Of a stretch of 64,000 bases of DNA, positions 10,940 through 21,129 are shown piece after piece. The notes beneath the pieces are model-generated. The model was not told the DNA's origin and made no database searches. It saw only the letters and a list, made by a program, of their open reading frames with translations. The translations under genes and the position numbers were made by a program. The DNA is from Bathynomus jamesi (taxonomy: Eukaryota > Arthropoda > Malacostraca > Isopoda > Cirolanidae): NCBI GenBank assembly GCA_023014485.1, contig JAJOZX010008820.1, positions 70,001-134,000 of the forward strand, given 5' to 3'. Positions within the stretch are counted from its first letter, which is position 1; each line of letters opens with the position of its first letter.

Positions 10940-11130
10940 AATTTTTGCTTGGTTGGCTGATAAATGGGTACCCTAGGTATCCTACTGGTGGATTAGCCGG
11001 CGGGTGAGAGATCGGGGCGATGACATTTCTACCCGCCCGGATTAATGTATTCGGTTTCTATATTAAACTGTGGGTCTAAGGCGGAGTGAAAAGCTTAACT
11101 ATTGTTAGAACGAACAATTCCGCGAGAAAG
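10940..11130 (+). repeat. Diverged SINE fragment
   Basis: GATAAATGGGTACCCTAGGT, a degenerate promoter-like stretch and then TGGGTCTAAGGCGGAGTGAAAAGC with ACAATTC follow the order of the dimeric SINE at 24179-24447, missing most of the first tRNA-like half. Confidence 0.55.
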
Positions 11131-11134
11131 AATT

Positions 11135-11169
11135 AATTATTATTATTATTATTGTAATTTGTACCACCC

Positions 11170-11209
<40 letters not shown>

Positions 11210-11281
11210 CACACGTGTGTGTGTGTGTTTGTGTGTATATGTACATATATTGTGTGTTTTTGTGTGTGTATATGTACATAT

Positions 11282-11324
<43 letters not shown>

Positions 11325-11360
11325 ATTTTGAAATATGTATAATAATAATAATAATATATC
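11135..11360. repeat. Compound microsatellite (ATT)n-(TA)n-(GT)n-(AAT)n
   Basis: Runs of ATT, TA, GT (interrupted by TATGTACATATA) and AAT follow one another. Long open frames here are pure repeat translations and not genes. Further (GT)n and (TA)n tracts lie at 11683-11712, 11829-11846 and 11884-11920. Confidence 0.95.
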
Positions 11361-11682
11361 CATCCAATTTTTTTATTCATTCATTTCAATAACTAAAAAG
11401 ATGATATACAACTTACGTTTAAATAAAAATAACTAAGTTGATAAAACATAAACCATTTTTTATATACAGGAAGGACAATCGTATGAAGCGAAAGGAGACG
11501 GATGTGTGTCTTTCAGAGAGAAAGTTAAAGTTGACCCAAATTCCTTCTCGTTAGTTTGTGGTTTTAAAAGGCCTCGGGCTGGACCTTTTGGCTGGATATT
11601 CTCATTACCTGCCTCCTCCTGCTGTAGTCTGAACACAATGTTAAAATAAACGTATTTGTAAGAGAATAATTATTTAATATAA

Positions 11683-11714
<32 letters not shown>

Positions 11715-11881
11715 AGATTTGAGAATATGTTAAGGAACGATTTTTTTGCTAAGCCAATTGTTTAGTGAATTTTTTAATGTTAATACTGTTTCAATAATTA
11801 ATTCACTTTAAGGTGAAAATCCGTTGTTATATATATATATATATAATGGATGACAAAATTAAATAGACACAGTTAATATGA

Positions 11882-11924
<43 letters not shown>

Positions 11925-12479
11925 AATAAAACCACAAAGGAAAGGAAACACAAAAAGGTGCTCAAGCGCTTTCGTCTAATGACATCCTCAGGAACACTGA
12001 AGTACATAAAAGGTTACGGCCTATATATAGGTTACAGAAAGAAAAAAATAAGTAAATAACATACATACACAAACATATATATATATATAATATATATACA
12101 TACATATCTACACACATACATATATATATATATATGCAATAAACGGAGAAGTAAAAATAAAAATTAAAAATTAAAGATTAGAGGATTAACAAAGAGGCAT
12201 ACAGATTTGTAAGGAAAAATATCGATTTTTAGCACAAGATCAAATGAATTATAAAAATACAAATTTATACTGGAAATCTGCCCGTGTTTTAACTTGACTC
12301 TAAAAGGCAAAGTGTTAAAACCCTGGCAGATTTCCAGTGTAAATTTGTATTTTTATAATTCATTTGATCTTGTGCTAAAAATCGATATTTTTCCTCACAA
12401 ATCTGTATGCCTCTTTGTTAATCCTCTAATTTTTAATTTTTATTTTTACTTCTCAGTTTATTGCATATATATATATATA

Positions 12480-13381
12480 CAGGGCGTCCCAAAAAAATGT
12501 ATACACACTTTAAATAATTATAAAGGCAGTGTTTATTAAAATACATTTCATTTTCAAAATGTAATAGAATCTACAGACATTATTTAATTGTTTTGTCAAC
12601 GCCTGTTTTCAAACTGACGTCCGTTCTGGTCCAGGCACTGCTGATAACGCGAAGCAATGGAATCGCAAACATCACGAAACATTTCGTTTGGTATTTGTGT
12701 GCATTCTCGTTCAATGGCTGCTCTCAATTCAGCGACTGTTGCAGGTTTTATAGCGTAGACTTTGTCTTTTAAGTATCCCCATAAAAAAAAGTCTAGTGGT
12801 GTGAGGCTGGTGAACGCGGAGGGTATTCTACGAAACCCCTTCGTCCAATCCACATCCACATCGTGCCAAGTACCACTCGCAATACTCCACTCTTTGGTCC
12901 GGATCATCTTCATTAATAGCATGGACTAATCTTGGAATGTAACTTTTCCATTGACAGCGCTTCAAAATGCGTTGGACAGACGATTCTGAAATTCCTACCT
13001 CACGACTCGCTTGCCGCACAGATTTTCTTGGACTTTGTGATACGTTTCCAGTACTCTTTCTTGCTTTGTGGGGCTTGTCGATGTCCGGGTCTTCCGGAAC
13101 GCTTCTTGTGGACATTCTGAACAGTTCCATCGGCTTCAAACTTATCTCTAATTCGAGTGATGGTAAGTCGCGTTGGTGGATCTGTTTGAAACTCCCTCCT
13201 AAACTGTCTTTGCACTTCAACTGCGTTTTCACACTTCCAGTAGATTTTATAATGAATTTTCTTTGTTCAAAGCTTAGTCTGACTGCCATTATTAATTCTA
13301 ATGGGTTTAACTTGGAAAGAAAGAAACATCAATTGAGCTATCAGCTGTTAAAGTGTGTATACATTTTTTTGGGACCCCCTG
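12480..13381 (-). mobile_element. Internally deleted mariner-like element
   Basis: Inverted ends of about 33 bp (left CAGGGCGTCCCAAAAAAATG, right complement CAGGGGGTCCCAAAAAAATG) are flanked by TA. The element is inserted near the centre of the foldback. At 902 bp it is shorter than an autonomous mariner and lacks the catalytic core. Confidence 0.88.
12596..13289 (-). pseudogene. Mariner-like transposase remnant (HTH plus C-terminus)
   Basis: The N-terminal part from ATG 13289 ([15 protein letters not shown]) continues in shifted frames through [22 protein letters not shown] and a helix-turn-helix ending [20 protein letters not shown]. The catalytic middle is missing, and the join leads into the C-terminal block LTPLDFFLWGYLKDKVYAI ending QFENRR near 12596. 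The last catalytic Asp block is present but the first two are lost. At least two frame changes are visible. It is typical of the DUF4817-bearing mariner family common in invertebrates. Confidence 0.8.
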
Positions 13382-13619
13382 TATATATATATATGTATGT
13401 GTGTAGATATGTATGTATATATATGTATATATGTTTGTGTGTATGTATGTTATTTATTTTTACTTTTTCTTTCTGTAACCTATATATAGGCCGTAACCTT
13501 TTATGTACTTCAGTGTTCCTGAGGATGTCATTAGACGAAAGCGCTTGAGCACCTTTTTGTGTTTCCTTTCCTTTGTGGTTTTATTCATCATAAATATTTT
13601 TCATGTGTTACTTTCGTGA

Positions 13620-13636
13620 AATAATTTCATATATAT

Positions 13637-13687
<51 letters not shown>

Positions 13688-13840
13688 ATATATTATATAT
13701 ATAGAGGAATGACGAAAGAAAATAAACACAGTTAATGTGATTCTTTCTATATCTATATATATATATATAAAGTAAGTTGAAAGTTGTTCAAATGTGTGTG
13801 TATGTGTGTGTGTGTGTGTGTTTGTGTGTGTGTGTATTTC
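13620..13840. repeat. (TA)n and (GT)n microsatellites
   Basis: Alternating TA and TG tracts with short unique gaps. There is no coding potential up to about 14080. Confidence 0.9.
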
Positions 13841-14084
13841 TTATGAACTATTATTTTGACGATTGTACGTTCCGTATTATATTATTTTTTGTGCAGTAGA
13901 AGGCAATTTCTATTTATTTACAATAATTAATAAACATATTGAATTTTTTATTGTCAATTTCGGTTTTCGTTTAAAAGAAAAAGTCTGTATGCTTTGGTAA
14001 TGAATTAAAATAAATGGTGGCATCTAACAACTCACCCTAATAATGTATACCTGTACAATTAAAATAAAAAATTGTATCCGGCAA

Positions 14085-14190
14085 CTGAACCTTCCTCTAT
14101 ATAAGACCCGCTTGGCTTCGGAGCTGGCAGTTTGATGATGACAGCTGTTGAATAAAGATCTCTCTTTCCTTCCTTCTTAGGTTAAGACTT
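14085..14190 (+). promoter_or_regulatory. TATA box and AATAAA pair, possible LTR fragment
   Basis: CTCTATATAAGACCCGCTTG is followed about 50 bases later by GAATAAAGATCTCTC. A TATA box closely followed by a polyadenylation signal is the U3-R layout of an LTR. No gag, pol or primer-binding site was found, so it is at best a solo or partial LTR. Confidence 0.3.
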
Positions 14191-14394
14191 AGCTTAGTTT
14201 CCCTTTGGAGGGTTAGGACGCCCCATCTTGTCCCCCAAATCCCTCCTCCGTCTATCCTTTCTCTTTCTCTCTTAGGTTAAGGTAACCCCTTTGGGGGAGG
14301 TCATCTTTCCTTCTCCCCCCGAAGACCCCTTCCCCTCAACCTCTCTTCTCCCCCTTGGCTCCTTCTAAACCAACTGGCTGATTATGGGCCTATA

Positions 14395-14715
14395 AGACAA
14401 CGGCCACTTGACTGGAGTCTTAATGTGCACTTGGCTCCTGGCAGGTGAACACCTCTCTTGCTTTCTCTCCTTCTCCTGTCTTTCTCTTGGGGGATAACGC
14501 CGCCTCCAAGTTTCATGACCCCTTGTTGCACCTGCAGTATCCCCCCACCCCCCTTTGCAGCTTTGAGTTGTTGCACACACCCCTCCCCATTCATTGCATA
14601 CCCCACCCCTTTCATTGCAACCCCTCCCCTTGCAACATACCCCTCCCCCTTTGCAACATTGATCATTATCTCTTGCACCATTGCAACATTCTTGCACTCT
14701 ACCCTTTTGCGCCCA
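14395..14715 (-). repeat. GCAA-rich interspersed repeat
   Basis: On the minus strand it begins GTATGGGCGCAAAAGG. It continues as irregular units of 15-25 bases built on TTGCAA(C/A) plus GGGGAGGGG. It ends with a conserved block AGGAGCCAAG...ATTAAGACT...AATCAGCCAGTTGG. The order is the same as in 62565-62965. Open frames in it are composition artefacts. Confidence 0.75.
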
Positions 14716-14819
14716 TACTACTCACAACTACCAGTCCACTACTAATCTACAAAAGTTGATCACAAAATCACCAGTCTACAAAAGTTTTTTGTGATACTCC
14801 ATATCACTAAATTTTCGAA

Positions 14820-15912
14820 TCACAAGCTCAGTATTTAATTTCTGCAAAATATCGTTTTATATGCATAGCAATGACAGACTTTGCAATTTCTTTTGGGTTA
14901 TCATTTGACGTTTAACATTTTTAATCATGCTCAAATGAGAAAAAGAACACTCCCCAGTCGCATTTGACGCCATCAAACACAAATAAATGTGATAAGCAAT
15001 GGAAAGTGCTTGGGAAAACAGCGCTCAGTTTGTGAATTTCCTGTAGTACTCTTGATGGACGAATGTCGGATAAAGCGTTTTGTTTGACAAACAATACAAA
15101 ATACTGAAACGCAAACGGGAAGCTGTCCTCAAAACTATTTGGGTAATGACTAGCCAGATGTTTTGCTGCTTTTGATGCTTCCTCTGAAATTAATTGAGAG
15201 ATATTACTGAGCATTCCAAATTTATCATTGATATATAAACATCTGCTCTTTTGTTGATATTCACAACCAAAGTGTCAATAAATTTTAGAAATGTTTCAAT
15301 TCGAAATTTGTCTGTTCCTGATGAAACTGTGTGATCTGGATTTTCACCTGGCATAATTTTTCTTCAGATTCTGGTAACTTTATAATCTTCATCTGTCTTT
15401 TCCTTGGCTTTAGCTTCAAACTCATCAACGCGATCACGAAAAGATGTGATAAACTCATGCAGAGATTTTAACATTCATGCAGCTGAGCAAAGATCCAAGT
15501 TTTCTTTTTGAAGAACTTCTGATAGGTGATGTATTCTGTCCAGTAATACTGTCCAAATTTCAGATACAATAACTGTTAGCAAGACTTTTTTTCTAGGAGG
15601 GTTTGAGCAGTATATCGTGTTTCTGGTGGTTGATTTTCATCGTAACTCTGTACATATGCTCTATTGGCACCAAACCTTGCTGACCAACGTGTTTCTTGTA
15701 TTCTCTTCAAAGAACACAGGGCCTCCTGAAACAGCTGGGTCATAGGGCCTGGTTCCCATGACCTCCACTTCATACACCATTGGTTACAGCTTCTTAGTTT
15801 ACAGCTTAGATATACAAAATATTGCTGTTTTCTTTGTGAGTGGGACAGCAGAGAAAAAATTATCATTATACTGTTAAGAACTGGCCAACTCATCAATCTT
15901 TCACTCGGGGAC
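14820..15912 (-). pseudogene. hAT transposase / ZMYM1-like pseudogene, C-terminal half
   Basis: Minus-strand frames read, in order, ETRWSARFGANRAYV (near 15670), regions with HLASHYPNSFEDSFPFAFQY (near 15130), and a terminal block equivalent to ERSFSHLSMIKNVKRQ near 14900. TRWSAR and the late Ser-Phe-Ser helix are hallmarks of the DUF4371 / hAT C-terminal dimerisation group to which ZMYM1-like domesticated genes belong. Several stops and shifts separate the pieces, and the N-terminal half is absent. It abuts the CACTG-family fragment at 15928. Confidence 0.68.
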
Positions 15913-15927
15913 AAAAAAAATGTTGCG

Positions 15928-16509
15928 TGCCATAAATTGGTGGATCCTGAAAAAATTTACTTGCCACCTTTACACATCAAACTAGGATTGATGACAAATT
16001 TTGTTAAGGCAATGGACAGAGCAGAAGATGGATTCCAGTACTCGAAACAAAATTTTTATCTGATTAGTGATGCCAAATTAAAAGAGGGAATTTTCGTTGG
16101 TCCACAAATAAATGAGTTAATGAAAGATGGTGCCTTTCATGAAGTCGTGAATGAATCTGAAAAAACAGCTTGGAATGCTTTTAAAGCAGTGACCCAGAAT
16201 TTCTTAGGCAACAAAAAATCGCCTAACTATGCAGAATTGGTTGATGAACTTCTCCAAGCTTACAGATCATTGCTATGTAATACGAGTTTAAAAATTTATT
16301 TTTTGCATTCGTACTCAGATTTTTTCCCGCCAAGTCTAGGAGATGTCAGCGATGAATATGGAGAGCAGTTTCATCAGGACATTTCTGCGATGGAGAAACG
16401 ATACCAGGGCAAGTGGGGTCCAAACATGTTGGCTGATTGCTGCTGGACGATAATAAGAAAAGCCTCAGATATCACTTACAAGCGAAAATCATCAAGGAAA
16501 ACATTTTAA
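15928..16509 (+). pseudogene. 3' fragment of the CACTG-family gene
   Basis: An open frame of about 190 codons matches the last exon of the gene at 46293-49255 block for block. The blocks are LPPLHIKLGLM, GPQINELMKD, EKTAWNAFKAV, FLGNKKSPNY and GEQFHQDISAMEKRYQGKWG. It ends in a lysine-rich tail and TAA at 16507. Everything upstream (zinc-finger exon, middle exon) is missing, and the fragment begins abruptly next to a hAT pseudogene. No CACTG terminus was found near it. The frame is open but 5'-truncated. Confidence 0.8.
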
Positions 16510-17100
16510 GTAGGTAAAAAAACATTTTAATACTGTCCTTATGTATAGATTATTCTATTATATTCGTATATAAAAAAGTGATTTTTCTCAAAACCCTGAC
16601 GTGATAGAAAAATTTCATCTTTATTTTGTTAATCAGCGCGCAAAATCTACAGGAATCATCAAACTTCGCTTGAGAAAAAAAAGGAAAAGTTCAAATTTGT
16701 TGAACAGTGCAATGACACATTTTATAAAAATAAAATTAAGGAAAAAAGAAAAGCGAAATTTTAAGAAATAACATCAGTTTCTTATGAAAGTAGGCAATTA
16801 CATCCCGTAATTTGCCTGGATGGACCCCCACATTTTGGTGAATTTAATCAGAATCTAAGATAAATAATAAGTAAAAAGTAAATAATTAAAATTAATGATA
16901 ACTAATTCACAAACAGCAATGATATTGATTTAAAAAGAAATTAATATGAAAAATTTTCATTGATTAACTTTTTACTTCTCGAGCAAACAAAGTAAATTTT
17001 GAAACTTAATAAAAAGGTACCGAACTTAAAACCCACTCGTATACAGTATATATATATATATATATATATATACTGTATATATATATATATATTACTTATA
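16510..17100. other. AT-rich spacer ending in (TA)n
   Basis: No gene seen. A (TA)n tract with a TACTGTATA break lies at 17044-17098. Confidence 0.6.
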
Positions 17101-17104
17101 AAGT

Positions 17105-18575
17105 CCGGGAGGGGTTTTAAAAATAAATAACTTTTTAATTATTTCAAATAGAACAAAATAACACATATCATGAAAATCTATGACAGTTTTTTTCGTAGTT
17201 CACACCCACACTTTACGCCTTAACATATTTTCCATCTTGGGCAATGCAGCATTCGATGCTATTCTGTTTTTGTTTTTTGGGGATTTTTTGCAGATAAATG
17301 CACCCAAATTAACCCCTCTATGCCTCCAACTGAACTAAAAGTAACACATATCATGAAAATCTATGACACTTTTTTTTCATAGTTCACACCCACACTTTAC
17401 GCCTTAACATATTTTCCATCTTGGGCAATGCAGCGTTCGATGCTATCTGTTTTTTGGGGGGGAGGGATTTTTTGCAGATAGATGCACCCAACTTAACCCC
17501 TCTATGCCTCTAACTGAAATAAAAGTAAATTGCGTGTTGTGGTTAGCCAAGCTGTAATTTGTTACAGTAGTGAGACGCAAGTTCCTGGCACAGTAAAACA
17601 AAAATTCACCATCTGGACATGAAATAAGAGACTGGATGAAAATTTTTAAATAAACAGGTTCAGTATCTGACAGACCGCGTGCCGGTAGACCAACTATCAG
17701 TGAAGAGAGCATATCATCTGTTCGAGAAGCACTTATTCATGCTTCTAGAGAAATGAACATCCTCGTCTCAACAATCCGTCGGACTTTAAAGGTGAAGTTA
17801 CATCAACATCTCTACAAAATTCAAGTTGTTCAAGATCAAATGGAGAAGGATTACAGTGCAAAGAATTTCTCACGAGAATCAACGATGATCCGAACTTTTT
17901 GAACCAGTTAACATTTTCTGATGAAGCAACATTTCATTTCAGTGGCAAAATTAACCCTCCACAACTATCGTATTTGAGGAAGTGAAAAACCACAGGAGTT
18001 GTGGCATCTGAGAGAATCTCCGAACGTCAATGTGTGGTGTGCTTTAAGAAAATTCCAAGTCATCGGTCCGTTCTTTTTTGAGGCAGCAACCGCGAACAGA
18101 AAGAGATACATTGAAATGTTAGAAAACTTTCTCCCACAGCTGGTGGCCTCAGACCTTGTGAACCAAACAATTTTCCAGCATTACGAACTCCTTGCCACTA
18201 TTCTCGGAACGTCAGGGAATTTTTGAATGAAACATTCCATGTAAAATGGACTGGAAGAGGAGGAACACTTACATGGCCACCCCGATAACCCGACGTAACC
18301 TCCTTAGACCTTTTAATGGGAGGCATGTCAAGAACGGCGTTTACTCCTCTCGGACACAAGATGTGGTAGAACTGAAAGCATGTATCGAAACTGTAGTGCA
18401 TCAAATCACGCGGCAAGTAATTGAAAATGTTTTCCAATCACTGCGGAATAGAATCAAACACTGCATTGCCCAAGATGAAAGATATGTTGGAGCGTAAAGT
18501 GTGTGCGGGTGTGAACAATATAAACAACCTTTATCATGAAAATCTACGACTCAAATTTTTGTTAAAGTCCCTATC
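17105..18575 (+). mobile_element. Rearranged mariner-like element with inverted duplicated 3' ends
   Basis: The block near 18470-18570 (TGCCCAAGATG...GTGTGAACAA...ATCATGAAAATCTACGA) recurs in reverse complement twice on the left, at about 17160-17255 and 17345-17440. So the left side carries two tandem copies of the element's own 3' end in opposite orientation. The normal 5' terminus was not found. Confidence 0.7.
17640..18497 (+). pseudogene. Mariner-like transposase pseudogene
   Basis: Plus-strand frames give NVNVWCALRKFQVIGPFFFE, then LENFLPQLVASDLVNQTIFQ, then (frame changed) pieces of the third catalytic block and a tail IEN/VFQSLRNRIKHCIAQ. An upstream helix-turn-helix piece (SDRPRAGRPT-like) is readable near 17670. 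Several stops and frameshifts are present. The family is the same broad mariner group as at 12480. Confidence 0.65.
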
Positions 18576-18619
18576 TATTTCAGTGAAAACGTAGCAAGAA
18601 GGGTAAAATTCAATAACAA

Positions 18620-19020
18620 TATAATAGAAGGCATACATTTAATGAATACTTAAGCATATGATTCTTCATGAGCACCATCAGTATATCTACAGAGTTCGAA
18701 TCTATCAGAAGTATTGCGGAACACATTTTGGAGCATGACAGGGGTTATTTTTGTAACTGCTGTTACGATACGAGCACGTCAATGTCCCAGCTTCATTTAG
18801 ATAGCATTTTAAACACCGTCGTCTTTCAACAAGATGGGGGACCTTGTCATTACGCAAACATTGTTCGGGAGTACCTACAGTAAATGAACGCATTCAAATC
18901 GTGGATCGGACGTGGAGGCAACAGGCTCTGGGCGGCTCGATCTCCTGACCTAACGCCCTTGGATTTCTTTGCATGGGGCTTTATCAAATCAAACGTCTAT
19001 CAAACGAGGGTTACAGATCT
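18620..19020 (+). pseudogene. Second mariner-like transposase fragment
   Basis: Contains VFQQDGGPCHYANIVREYLQ, a stop, then WAARSPDLTPLDFFAWGFIK. These are the second and third catalytic Asp blocks of a mariner-type DDE/D transposase. It is cut off near 19020, where Penelope sequence begins, which suggests the Penelope element inserted here. Confidence 0.75.
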
Positions 19021-19029
19021 GCAATTTTA

Positions 19030-19333
19030 TCTGCAATATTATGAAGAAATTTGGTTGAAAAGTTGTCCTAATAGTTTTAAACCCATATATTACAGAAGAT
19101 ACGTGGATGACACTTTCTTAATATTTAAACATCCTTCACACGTAAAACTTTTTCTTCATTATCTTAATAAACAACAGAGTAATATTAAGTACACATGTGA
19201 AAACGGAACAAATAATAGTTTACCTTTCCTGGATGTTCTAGTTAAACGGGCTAATAACAAGTTCCAGACCTCACTATTTAGAAAACAAACTTTTACTGGT
19301 TTGGGAACCAATTATTTAAGTTGTATGTTTTAG
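19030..19333 (+). pseudogene. Penelope reverse transcriptase, C-terminal part
   Basis: The open frame includes YYRRYVDDTFLIF, whose YVDD box is the RT catalytic motif C. It continues through the thumb region (NNSLPFLDVLVKR, TFTGLGTN) and then hits TAG at 19333. The next 250 bases keep weak similarity with several stops. The fingers and the first catalytic Asp are missing. The frame opens inside an older mariner fragment (18884), which is a fusion by insertion and not a designed gene. Confidence 0.85.
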
Positions 19334-19579
19334 AAATATAAGATTAGTGCTATAGTAACATTATTAATAAGAAGTTACCGAATTTATTCAGATTACTTTC
19401 CATTAACCGAAGAATTTAAATTTTGAAGACAGTACTTTATTAATAATTACTACCCTTCTAATCTTTTTGACAACCAATTAAAGAAATTTTTAAATAACAC
19501 TTTTAATACAAAACTCCCCATAACTACAGCACAAAAAGAAACCAGATATATTAAATTACCTTTTTATGGTTATTTATCA

Positions 19580-20032
19580 TTGCGTATTCGAGGTGAAGTG
19601 TCTAAACTGCTCAAGTCTAGTTATCCCCAAATAAATTTTAGATTCGCTCTCGTCAACCCACTTAAATTATCAAATTTTTCAAAGTTCAAAGATAAATTCT
19701 CCAAAACTGTATGCCCTAATGTTGTTTATAAATACACGTGCGACAGCTATAAGGCTGCGTATATTGGCAGTACTCAACTCCAACTGGAGGTACGCCTTTC
19801 TCAACATTTGGGCTTATTAGTCCGTGCCAACCGTCCCCTCAGAAGCCCACCACAATCCGCAATTAGAAACCATAGTAATGAAAACAACCATCTCCTTCAC
19901 AAAACTCAGTTCGAAGTTCTAACTAGATCCAATAACCTTGGAGAACTCCGAATTTTAGAATCTTTGTACATCGATAGAAACAAACCTTCTATTAACAATA
20001 ATAGTTCATCTTACAAATTACAGCTCTTCTAA
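19580..20032 (+). CDS. Penelope GIY-YIG endonuclease domain
   Basis: This open frame of 150 codons carries VVYKYTC, then AAYIGST, the degenerate GIY-YIG signature with its Tyr and Gly. Further on are RLSQH (conserved Arg) and ILESLYIDRNKPSIN, which supplies the metal-binding Glu and terminal Asn of the family. It nicks target DNA for priming. The Cys upstream of the Tyr and the spacing are as expected. It was originally the C-terminus of one RT-endonuclease protein and is now separated from the RT by stops. Confidence 0.82.
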   Translation: MRIRGEVSKLLKSSYPQINFRFALVNPLKLSNFSKFKDKFSKTVCPNVVYKYTCDSYKAAYIGSTQLQLEVRLSQHLGLLVRANRPLRSPPQSAIRNHSNENNHLLHKTQFEVLTRSNNLGELRILESLYIDRNKPSINNNSSSYKLQLF

Positions 20033-20155
20033 CTAACCAACCAACTTTCATAGACATATCATACCTTCCAATTAACTGACCATACAGTTTTCTCTCAGTT
20101 TCTGCCAAATATGGAGGTTGACGTAAATATTGTGTATTTACCAGTTGAGGTAATT

Positions 20156-20400
20156 TTAATTTAATTTAATTTTGATGATTTTAATTTTCTTTTGTATTGA
20201 TGTAATTTTAATGATTTTAATTTTCTTTTGTATTGATGTAATTTTAATGATTTTAATTTTCTTTTGTATTGATGTAATTTTAATGATTTTAATTTTCTTT
20301 TGTATTGATGTAATTTTAATGATTTTAATTTTCTTTTGTATTGATGTAATTTTAATGATTTTAATTTTCTTTTGTATTGATGTAATTTTCATTATTCTCA
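20156..20400. repeat. 36-bp minisatellite, about 6.5 copies
   Basis: A unit ending in TGTATTGATGTAATTTTAATG repeats almost perfectly six times. Because 36 is a multiple of three, both strands stay open and give artefact peptides of repeating 12 residues. It lies just before the Penelope terminus. Confidence 0.95.
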
Positions 20401-20433
20401 TTTTTGTTTTAAGGTTTTAAGACTTATAATTCA

Positions 20434-20460
20434 CTGATGATGACAAAAGATTTGTCGAAA
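20434..20460 (+). ncRNA. Candidate hammerhead ribozyme core in Penelope 3' end
   Basis: CTGATGA (20434-20440) is followed by a stem GACAAA/TTTGTC and then GAAAC. These are the two conserved boxes of a hammerhead around stem II, with one extra T after the first box. Penelope elements are known to carry hammerheads. The stem I and III partners and the cleavage site were not convincingly placed. Confidence 0.4.
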
Positions 20461-20556
20461 CGTCTGAAGTATAAAAAATAAACGAAAATGTTTGCTGTTG
20501 TGTTGGTCCTGCTTTTCATCTGTAAGCTCCGTTTCCCTAAGGAGAAGTCAATAGCT

Positions 20557-20557
20557 T

Positions 20558-20601
<44 letters not shown>
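20557..20601. repeat. (TA)n tract
   Basis: Pure TA run that ends where the reverse SINE begins. A second pure TA run is at 20912-20950. Confidence 0.9.
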
Positions 20602-20608
<7 letters not shown>

Positions 20609-20903
20609 GTAACTTTTGGTTAGCGTTTGCCAGAATTGTTTATTCTGACAAAGGTCAAGCTTTTCACTCCACTTTAGACCTACAGTTCAACGTGGAATCC
20701 GAACCACGCCCCACCAGCAGCCCAGCATCTTAGCCACTAGGCCACCCAGGGTACCCATTTGTCTACCAACCACTTTTTTTTTTATTGTGTGGAAGGATGA
20801 ACAGCTGGGTTTTGCTGCGCCCCGGCTACCGTCACCGGGTCTCGATCCCGGGGCCGATGGATTTGTAGTCAGCGACGCTAACCACTACACCACCGAGGTG
20901 TAT
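20602..20903 (-). mobile_element. Dimeric tRNA-derived SINE (reverse)
   Basis: On the minus strand it starts CGGTGGTGTAGTGGTTAGCG (box A), with a box B GGGATCGAGACCC. A linker includes CCAGCTGTTCATCCTTCCAC. A second tRNA-like half follows (GTGGCCTAGTGGCTAAGATG, box B-like GGTTCGGATTCC), then the TAGGTCTAAAG...CAATTCTGG tail. It is the same family as 24179-24447, in the opposite orientation. Confidence 0.88.
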
Positions 20904-20910
20904 ATTTAAA

Positions 20911-20952
<42 letters not shown>

Positions 20953-21129
20953 CTGATCTTTTTCTGTCTCATCTACCCTATGAACAGTCCAGCATGCTCT
21001 CAAACACACACTTCTCTCCCTATTCTTCACTACACATACATGCATCTCACAGAGTACATAATATTTTTTAAATAAAAAATAGAAAAATAGTAACAATTTC
21101 AAGACCCTCAGAGTCCCATGGGGAGGGGA

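Larger units (their letters stand above)
11919..13591. mobile_element. Palindromic foldback, probably Penelope-derived, split by a mariner
   Basis: 11921-12135 is the reverse complement of about 13384-13589, and 12136-12299 is the reverse complement of 12301-12464. Without the mariner at 12480-13381 this is a roughly 770-bp palindrome centred at 12300. Each outer arm contains CTGAGGATGTCATTAGACGA AA-type sequence (13519-13540; mirror 11970-11991). That matches the hammerhead-like motif at the 3' ends of Penelope-like elements and resembles the one at 20434. This suggests a head-to-head pair of Penelope terminal pieces. Confidence 0.65.
19021..20490 (+). mobile_element. 5'-truncated Penelope-like retroelement
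   Basis: Carries, in order, the end of a reverse transcriptase, a GIY-YIG endonuclease, a 36-bp minisatellite, a hammerhead-like motif and an A-rich end. RT followed by GIY-YIG is unique to Penelope-like elements. 5' truncation is normal for target-primed insertion. Confidence 0.85.

Noticed and set aside
11102..11392. Open frames rich in Tyr-Ile or Cys-Val
   Set aside because: They are translations of (TA)n and (GT)n microsatellites.
14365..14760. Overlapping Cys/Gly-rich and Pro-rich frames as genes
   Set aside because: They are products of the GCAA and GGGGAGGGG repeat on each strand. The second repeat copy does not preserve the peptides.
18884..19333. A single gene joining mariner and RT segments
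   Set aside because: The frame happens to stay open across an insertion junction near 19020. The two parts belong to unrelated element families.
20156..20420. A repetitive hydrophobic protein (12-residue repeats) as a membrane protein
   Set aside because: The 36-bp minisatellite keeps both strands open by length alone. There is no start context, and it lies in a Penelope 3' region.
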